Under the pieces are notes generated by a model. It ran no database searches. It was not told the origin of the DNA and saw nothing but the letters and a program-made list of their open reading frames with translations. A stretch of 64,000 nucleotides of DNA from WJLY01 sp964399265 (GTDB lineage: Bacteria > Joyebacterota > Joyebacteria > Joyebacterales > Joyebacteraceae). The position numbers and the translations under genes were made by a program. Location of the stretch: NCBI GenBank assembly GCA_964399265.1, contig CAYNQF010000001.1, forward strand, positions 7,256 to 71,255, written 5' to 3'. This document shows, piece by piece, positions 59,806 through 64,000 of the stretch. How positions within the stretch are numbered: the stretch's first letter is position 1; every line of letters starts with the position of its first letter.

Positions 59806-61838
59806 TCGCTGCTCGGGAAAGGGTTGGACTCGTCGCTCGAGGCCTCCAGCTCATCGCTCGGAGCCTCCGGCAGCTCGTTGTGGCCGCCGCCTCTCTGTTC
59901 CCGCTTCCGTCCGAACAACTCGTCGAGTTCGCTGCCCGTGAGCGTCTCGCGTTTCAGTAGCGCATCCGCCAGCATGTGCAGCTTGTCGATGTTGTCGGTG
60001 AGGAGTGTCCGCGCGCGCGAGACCGCGTCCTCCACGAGGGCGCGTATCTCCTGATCGATGAGGACGGCCGTCGCCTCACTGTGGTCCTGCATCCTTCCCA
60101 TTTCGCGGCCGAGGAAGACGTGCGTGTTCTCCTTGCCGAATGAGACGGGCCCCAGTACGTCGCTCATTCCCCACTCGCAGACCATTCTCCTCGCCAGCTC
60201 GGTGGCGTGATCGATGTCGCCTCTCGCGCCTATCGTTATCTGCTTGAGAGCAATCTCCTCCGCGGCGCGCCCGCCCATCATGTGGGTGAGCGTGTTCAGA
60301 AGGTGCTCCTTCGTGTAGTTGTGCCGCTCGTCCTCAGGGAGGAGGTAGGTCAGACCCAGCGCTCCGCCCCTCGGGATGATCGTGACCTTATGTATGGGGT
60401 CGGAGCCGGGCGTGAGCCAGGCCACCAGGGCGTGGCCGGCCTCGTGATAGGCCGTGTTGCGTATCTCCTCGTCCGACAGGATGACGCTCTTTCGCTCGAT
60501 CCCGAGCATGATCTTGTCCTTGGCGTCCTCGAAGTCGTCAGGTGCCACAGCGTCGTGGTCGCGTCTGGCGGCGAGAAGGGCCGCCTCGTTGACGAGGTTG
60601 GCCAGGTCGGCGCCGGACAGGCCGGGCGTGCCGCGGGCGATCACCTCGAAGTCGACGTCCTTGGAGACGGTGACGCCGTGCGCGCTGACCTCGAGGATGC
60701 CCTTACGGCCGGCGAGGTCCGGCCTGTCGACCACGATCTGGCGGTCGAAGCGCCCGGGCCGCAGGAGAGCCGGGTCCAGCACATCGGGCCTGTTGGTCGC
60801 GGCCAGCAGGATGACGCCTTCGTTCGACTCGAACCCGTCCATCTCGACCAGAAGCTGGTTCAGCGTCTGCTCGCGCTCGTCGTGTCCGCCTCCCAGCCCC
60901 GCGCCTCTCATCCTGCCGACGGCGTCCAGCTCGTCGATGAAGATGATGCACGGCGCGTTCTGCTTGCCCTGCTCGAACAGGTCGCGCACGCGTGCAGCGC
61001 CCACGCCTACGAACATCTCGACGAACCCGGAGCCGCTGATCGAGAGGAACGGAACCTCGGCCTCGCCCGCCACAGCGCGGGCGAGAAGGGTCTTGCCCGT
61101 TCCCGGTGCGCCCACGAGCAGAGCGCCCTTGGGTATCTTGCCGCCGAGCCGCTGGAACTTGCGCGGTTCGCGCAGGAACTCCACGATCTCCTGCAGCTCC
61201 TGCTTCGCCTCCGGGAGGCCCGCGACGTCGTCGAACGTTACCTTAGGGCGGTCCTCCGTCAGCAGTCGGGCGCCGCTCTTCCCGAAGCTGAACGCCTTGC
61301 CGGGGCCCGCGCCTCCGCGCATCGAGCGCATGATGAATATCCAGAACGCTATGATGACCGCGAGCGGCAGTATTGAGAACAAAACGCCGCCCCAGTTCGT
61401 GGGCGGTGGCTGTCCGTTCACGACGGCGTTCGGGCTGTTCGTCTCGATGAAGCTCACGATGTCCGGGTCTTCGACGGCCATCCACGTGTAGAACTGGGTG
61501 TAGGAGACCTGCTTCCCGTTCTCGGTGATGGTGGCGGGGTCGACGAGTTCGCCGTGGATCTCGCGGTCCATGAAGTCCGCATACTTGAGATTGCCGGCGA
61601 GCACTTCCTGCCGAAACTGCGTATATGTGATACGGGTCTCGGTCGACCGGCCGGACACGAAGAGCTGGTAGGCCACGATCGCGAGGAAGATGAAGAGGAT
61701 CCACGCCATGAACGGGTTGCGCGACCTCTGCGGAGTCAGGAGCTTGCGGGACAACTCCTCGCGCTTCTTCCTGTTGTCGTCGTTGCGACCGGGCCCCTGG
61801 CTCTCGGGGTCGGTGGGAGCGTTCTTGTCATTAGGCAT
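59802..61838 (-). CDS. ftsH: FtsH ATP-dependent membrane protease
   Basis: 678 aa. Two membrane helices (WILFIFLAIVAYQLFV and VLFSILPLAVIIAFWIFI) bracket the periplasmic domain. AAA+ motifs: Walker A GAPGTGKT, Walker B IIFIDELDAVG, and second region of homology ATNRPDVLDPALLRPGRFDR. Zinc protease site HEAGHAL with the third ligand Asp in the helix after. Pore motif FVEMFVGVGA. It degrades damaged membrane and regulatory proteins. The C-terminal acidic tail is long. Confidence 0.97.
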   Translation of the reverse strand: MPNDKNAPTDPESQGPGRNDDNRKKREELSRKLLTPQRSRNPFMAWILFIFLAIVAYQLFVSGRSTETRITYTQFRQEVLAGNLKYADFMDREIHGELVDPATITENGKQVSYTQFYTWMAVEDPDIVSFIETNSPNAVVNGQPPPTNWGGVLFSILPLAVIIAFWIFIMRSMRGGAGPGKAFSFGKSGARLLTEDRPKVTFDDVAGLPEAKQELQEIVEFLREPRKFQRLGGKIPKGALLVGAPGTGKTLLARAVAGEAEVPFLSISGSGFVEMFVGVGAARVRDLFEQGKQNAPCIIFIDELDAVGRMRGAGLGGGHDEREQTLNQLLVEMDGFESNEGVILLAATNRPDVLDPALLRPGRFDRQIVVDRPDLAGRKGILEVSAHGVTVSKDVDFEVIARGTPGLSGADLANLVNEAALLAARRDHDAVAPDDFEDAKDKIMLGIERKSVILSDEEIRNTAYHEAGHALVAWLTPGSDPIHKVTIIPRGGALGLTYLLPEDERHNYTKEHLLNTLTHMMGGRAAEEIALKQITIGARGDIDHATELARRMVCEWGMSDVLGPVSFGKENTHVFLGREMGRMQDHSEATAVLIDQEIRALVEDAVSRARTLLTDNIDKLHMLADALLKRETLTGSELDELFGRKREQRGGGHNELPEAPSDELEASSDESNPFPSSE

Positions 61839-61913
61839 CTTGAGATGTCTCCAGTGGGCCCCGGGGGCTCTGGACGCGCGCCCACGGTGTCACTCAGGGG
61901 GAGGGCGCTGCGG

Positions 61914-62429
61914 CTACGGGATCTCCTCGTCTTCGAGCACCGCGATGTGGGGGAGGTTCCTGTACTTCTGGGCCAGGTCGAGACCGTAGCCGATCACGAA
62001 CTTGTCCGGCACGACAAAGCCCACGTAGTCGAGATTCAACTCGACCTCTCTCCGGCCGCGTCTGTCGAGAAGAGTGCAGATCTTGATGCTCTTCGGGTGC
62101 CTGGTCTCCAGGTTCTCGATGATGTAGCTCAGTGTGAGCCCGGTGTCCACGATGTCCTCGACGATGAGGACGTGACGGTCCGTGATCGACAGCGACAGGT
62201 CCTCGAGGATGCGAACGACGCCGGAACTCTCGGTGCCGTCTCCGTAGCTCGACACCTCCATGAAGTCGATCTCGACCGGTATCGTGGTGGCACGAATCAG
62301 GTCGGCCATGAAGACGATGCCGCCCTTGAGCACGTTCACCAGGATCGGCGGCTCGTCGGCGTAGTCTTCCGATATCTGCGCGCCCAGCTCCGCGACGCGC
62401 TTGCGTATCTGTTCCTCAGAGAGAAGCAC
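61914..62429 (-). CDS. hpt: Hypoxanthine phosphoribosyltransferase
   Basis: 171 aa, starting at GTG. PRPP-binding motif VLIVEDIVDTGLTLSYI, the PPi loop region LVNVLKGGIVFMADL, and LDYVGFVVPDKFVIGYGLDL in the base-binding hood. It recycles hypoxanthine and guanine to nucleotides. It is immediately downstream of tilS, the usual order. Confidence 0.95.
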   Translation of the reverse strand: MLLSEEQIRKRVAELGAQISEDYADEPPILVNVLKGGIVFMADLIRATTIPVEIDFMEVSSYGDGTESSGVVRILEDLSLSITDRHVLIVEDIVDTGLTLSYIIENLETRHPKSIKICTLLDRRGRREVELNLDYVGFVVPDKFVIGYGLDLAQKYRNLPHIAVLEDEEIP

Positions 62430-62446
62430 CTTGCCGAGCTGCAGTT

Positions 62447-63850
62447 CTAGACCTCCGGTCTGTGGGCTCGGAGCACCAGCACGCGGTCCGTAGACTCGAG
62501 GACGGGCGCGCGCGCCGATCTCCTCATTCCCGGTATCCAGACGATCCCTTCGTCGTCACACACGAGAGGCACGTAATCTCTGAAGCTTGCCGCGACCTTG
62601 GAGTCGATGAAGAACTGCTTGAGCGTCTTCGACCCTTCCATGCCGAAGGGCTGGAATCTGTCACCGGGCCGCCTGCCCCTGGCGAACAGGGGAGGACCGA
62701 TCTCGTCCAGGTCGAAGACAGCGGCGTCGTCGCCGAGGTCCTCCGGAGGTTCCTCCATCCCGGACCTGTCCATCACCTCTGCCGTGATCGAAAGCCCCGT
62801 GGCCTCGAACAGGGTCTCCCCGGGGATCTTCAACGGCACGGCGGGAGCCTCGAACGCTCCGTCAGCGCTGGCGATGACGAGCAAGCCGTGTTCCAGGCGC
62901 GCCTGGATGCCGTTCGGGAGATCGGCCGCAACGCCGACCTCGTTCCTCCGAAGGAGTTCCGCTACGCTCTCGACGTGACGGAACGAAGGAGGCGGAAGGT
63001 CTGGTCTCAGGGCCTCCAGGATCCTGCGGAAGATGCTCCTCCTGAGAGCCTCATCGTATCCAGCGAGCGCGGCCGAATCAAGGGCAAACTGCCCTAAGCG
63101 CGCGCTACTGACCACCTTGGGGATGGCCTCGTCCGTCAGGCGCTCGAAATGGTCCCTGACGCCCGTCATGATGCTGCCGAGGTTCACGAGGGCCCTGTCT
63201 ATCCTCGGGTTGTAGGTGGCGAGCTCCGGCAGAAGCTCGTTTCTGACCCTGTTGCGCAGGTAGTGCGACTCGAGGTTGCTCGCGTCCGTCCTGTACGACA
63301 GGCCGTTGGCCTCGAGGTAGTCCTCGATCTCCGACCGCCAGACCTCGATGAGCGGTCTCACTATGTTGCCGTCCCGCTTCGGCGGGATGCCGGCAAGGCC
63401 GTCGGGTCCGGACCCGCGGATGACGCGCATGAGCACCGTCTCGGCCTGGTCGTCGGCATTGTGGCCCGTCGCGATACGCTGGCAGTACTCCTGCTTGGAG
63501 ACCGTGAGCAGGAAGCGGTAGCGCAGCATCCTCGCCGCATCCTGCTTGGACATCGCGTTCGAGAGAAGGAAGTGCGGGACGTTCTCCTCCTCACATCTGC
63601 ACGGGAGCCCGAGCGAGTCGGCGAGTTCAGCCACGAACTCCGCGTCGCGTCTCGACTCGTCGCCCCGGAACCTGTGGTCGAGGTGAGCCACGCGCAGCTC
63701 GAACCCCAGCTCGTCCTGCAGACCCGCCAGCACGTGCAGCATGCAGACGGAGTCGGGACCTCCGGAAACCGCAGCCAGTACGGTGTCGCGGACCGACACC
63801 ATGTGGTAGTGGTCGATCGTGGAGCGGACCTTCTCTACTACTGCATGCAT
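62447..63850 (-). CDS. tilS: tRNA(Ile)-lysidine synthase
   Basis: 467 aa from ATG 63850, where GAGGA lies 5 bases upstream; the frame is open to 63901, and an ATG at 63862 lacks a site. The PP-loop motif is LAAVSGGPDS, then VAHLDHRFRG and ATGHNADDQAETVLMRVIRGSGPDGLAGI. A C-terminal TilS domain (FARGRRPGDRFQPFGMEGSKTLKQFFIDSKV) is present. It modifies the wobble C of tRNA-Ile (CAU) and is essential for AUA decoding. Confidence 0.95.
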   Translation of the reverse strand: MHAVVEKVRSTIDHYHMVSVRDTVLAAVSGGPDSVCMLHVLAGLQDELGFELRVAHLDHRFRGDESRRDAEFVAELADSLGLPCRCEEENVPHFLLSNAMSKQDAARMLRYRFLLTVSKQEYCQRIATGHNADDQAETVLMRVIRGSGPDGLAGIPPKRDGNIVRPLIEVWRSEIEDYLEANGLSYRTDASNLESHYLRNRVRNELLPELATYNPRIDRALVNLGSIMTGVRDHFERLTDEAIPKVVSSARLGQFALDSAALAGYDEALRRSIFRRILEALRPDLPPPSFRHVESVAELLRRNEVGVAADLPNGIQARLEHGLLVIASADGAFEAPAVPLKIPGETLFEATGLSITAEVMDRSGMEEPPEDLGDDAAVFDLDEIGPPLFARGRRPGDRFQPFGMEGSKTLKQFFIDSKVAASFRDYVPLVCDDEGIVWIPGMRRSARAPVLESTDRVLVLRAHRPEV

Positions 63851-63917
63851 CGCGATCCTCATGTCGTGTCCGCGGCGGGGTGGCGGCGACAGGGGCGCCA
63901 CCCCGCCGCGTCCGCCC

Positions 63918-63957
63918 CTACAAGAAGACGGCCCTCCCGCCAGCAGCAGGAGGGCCG
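63918..63957 (-). terminator. Intrinsic terminator after the tRNA gene
   Basis: On the minus strand CGGCCCTCC pairs with GGAGGGCCG (63949-63957 and 63929-63937) around an 11-base loop, and is followed by TCTTCTTG. It ends transcription from the tRNA gene before tilS. Confidence 0.8.
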
Positions 63958-63960
63958 AGT

Positions 63961-64000
63961 TGGTAGCGGTGCAGGGATTCGAACCCCGGACACGCGGATT
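63961..64000 (-). tRNA. 3' end of a tRNA gene (5' part outside window)
   Basis: On the minus strand the T arm CGGGG-TTCGAAT-CCCTG, the acceptor strand CACCGCT, a discriminator A and an encoded CCA are clear. The 5-base variable region reads GTGTC after AATCCGC, as in tRNA-Phe of E. coli. The anticodon lies beyond the window, so the identity (perhaps Phe) is not certain. Confidence 0.85.

Noticed and set aside
1..64000. CRISPR arrays, transposases, integrases, prophage genes or rRNA
   Set aside because: No direct-repeat array, inverted-terminal-repeat pair around a transposase, or rRNA sequence was seen anywhere in the window.

Overview
This window is GC-rich, gene-dense DNA from a Gram-negative bacterium. 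Envelope genes (Tol-Pal, exported lipoproteins, an outer-membrane-like barrel) support that. TTG and GTG starts are common and many genes overlap by 1 to 8 bases. TPR/FG-GAP/ASPIC and DUF3857-transglutaminase proteins, plus a LexA box of the type described for Fibrobacter, suggest a lineage in or near the FCB group, possibly a candidate phylum such as Eisenbacteria, Krumholzibacteriota or Latescibacteria. That placement is inference. I see no insertion sequence, prophage, CRISPR array or rRNA.

Layout. 1-7.1 kb (minus strand): a partial PEP/pyruvate-binding protein with a receiver-like N-terminus, then two abutting exported DUF3857/transglutaminase paralogues, one with its catalytic Cys and His replaced. 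7.2-10.1 kb: an unrecognised exported helical protein, a HAD hydrolase and a site-2 protease-like membrane protein. 10.3-12.4 kb: a sulfur-relay-like group of TusA-like, DsrE-like and cysteine-desulfurase-like proteins; the last has Asp where the PLP lysine should be. 12.9-16.6 kb: an operon of ArsR regulator, thioredoxin lipoprotein, CcdA/ArsG-like protein, permease, MTH895-type redox protein and ArsF-like protein. 16.7-16.9 kb: a promoter whose spacer is filled by a LexA-box palindrome, leading into about 200 nt of strongly structured, terminator-ended sequence, then lexA.

17.7-32.9 kb is rich in DNA repair genes (Ogt, an Fpg/MutM homologue, DinB, and a pair matching MrfA/MrfB), mixed with a SagB-type nitroreductase, DUF72, DUF3795, a metallo-beta-lactamase-fold hydrolase, a dipeptide epimerase and a TPR-ASPIC lipoprotein. 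33-40.8 kb holds a two-subunit 2-oxoacid:acceptor oxidoreductase, a nitroreductase, a molybdopterin-domain lipoprotein, a barrel protein, a sodium:solute symporter with a tiny upstream membrane protein, and a histidinol-phosphatase-like PHP enzyme. 40.8-46.7 kb is a Yip1-domain protein followed by tolQ-tolR-tolA-tolB-pal, with a coiled-coil LysM protein where cpoB usually sits.

46.8-55.1 kb has an unrecognised minus-strand gene, a nitrilase-family amidohydrolase, a HAMP-like coiled-coil membrane protein, a poorly explained palindrome-rich stretch, a DUF885 peptidase and a double-domain M16 peptidase. 55.1-64 kb (minus strand) is a housekeeping block in the order tRNA, tilS, hpt, ftsH, folP, cdaA, then a DUF2723 membrane protein with C-terminal TPRs. 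All family names come from motifs read by eye; no database search was run.
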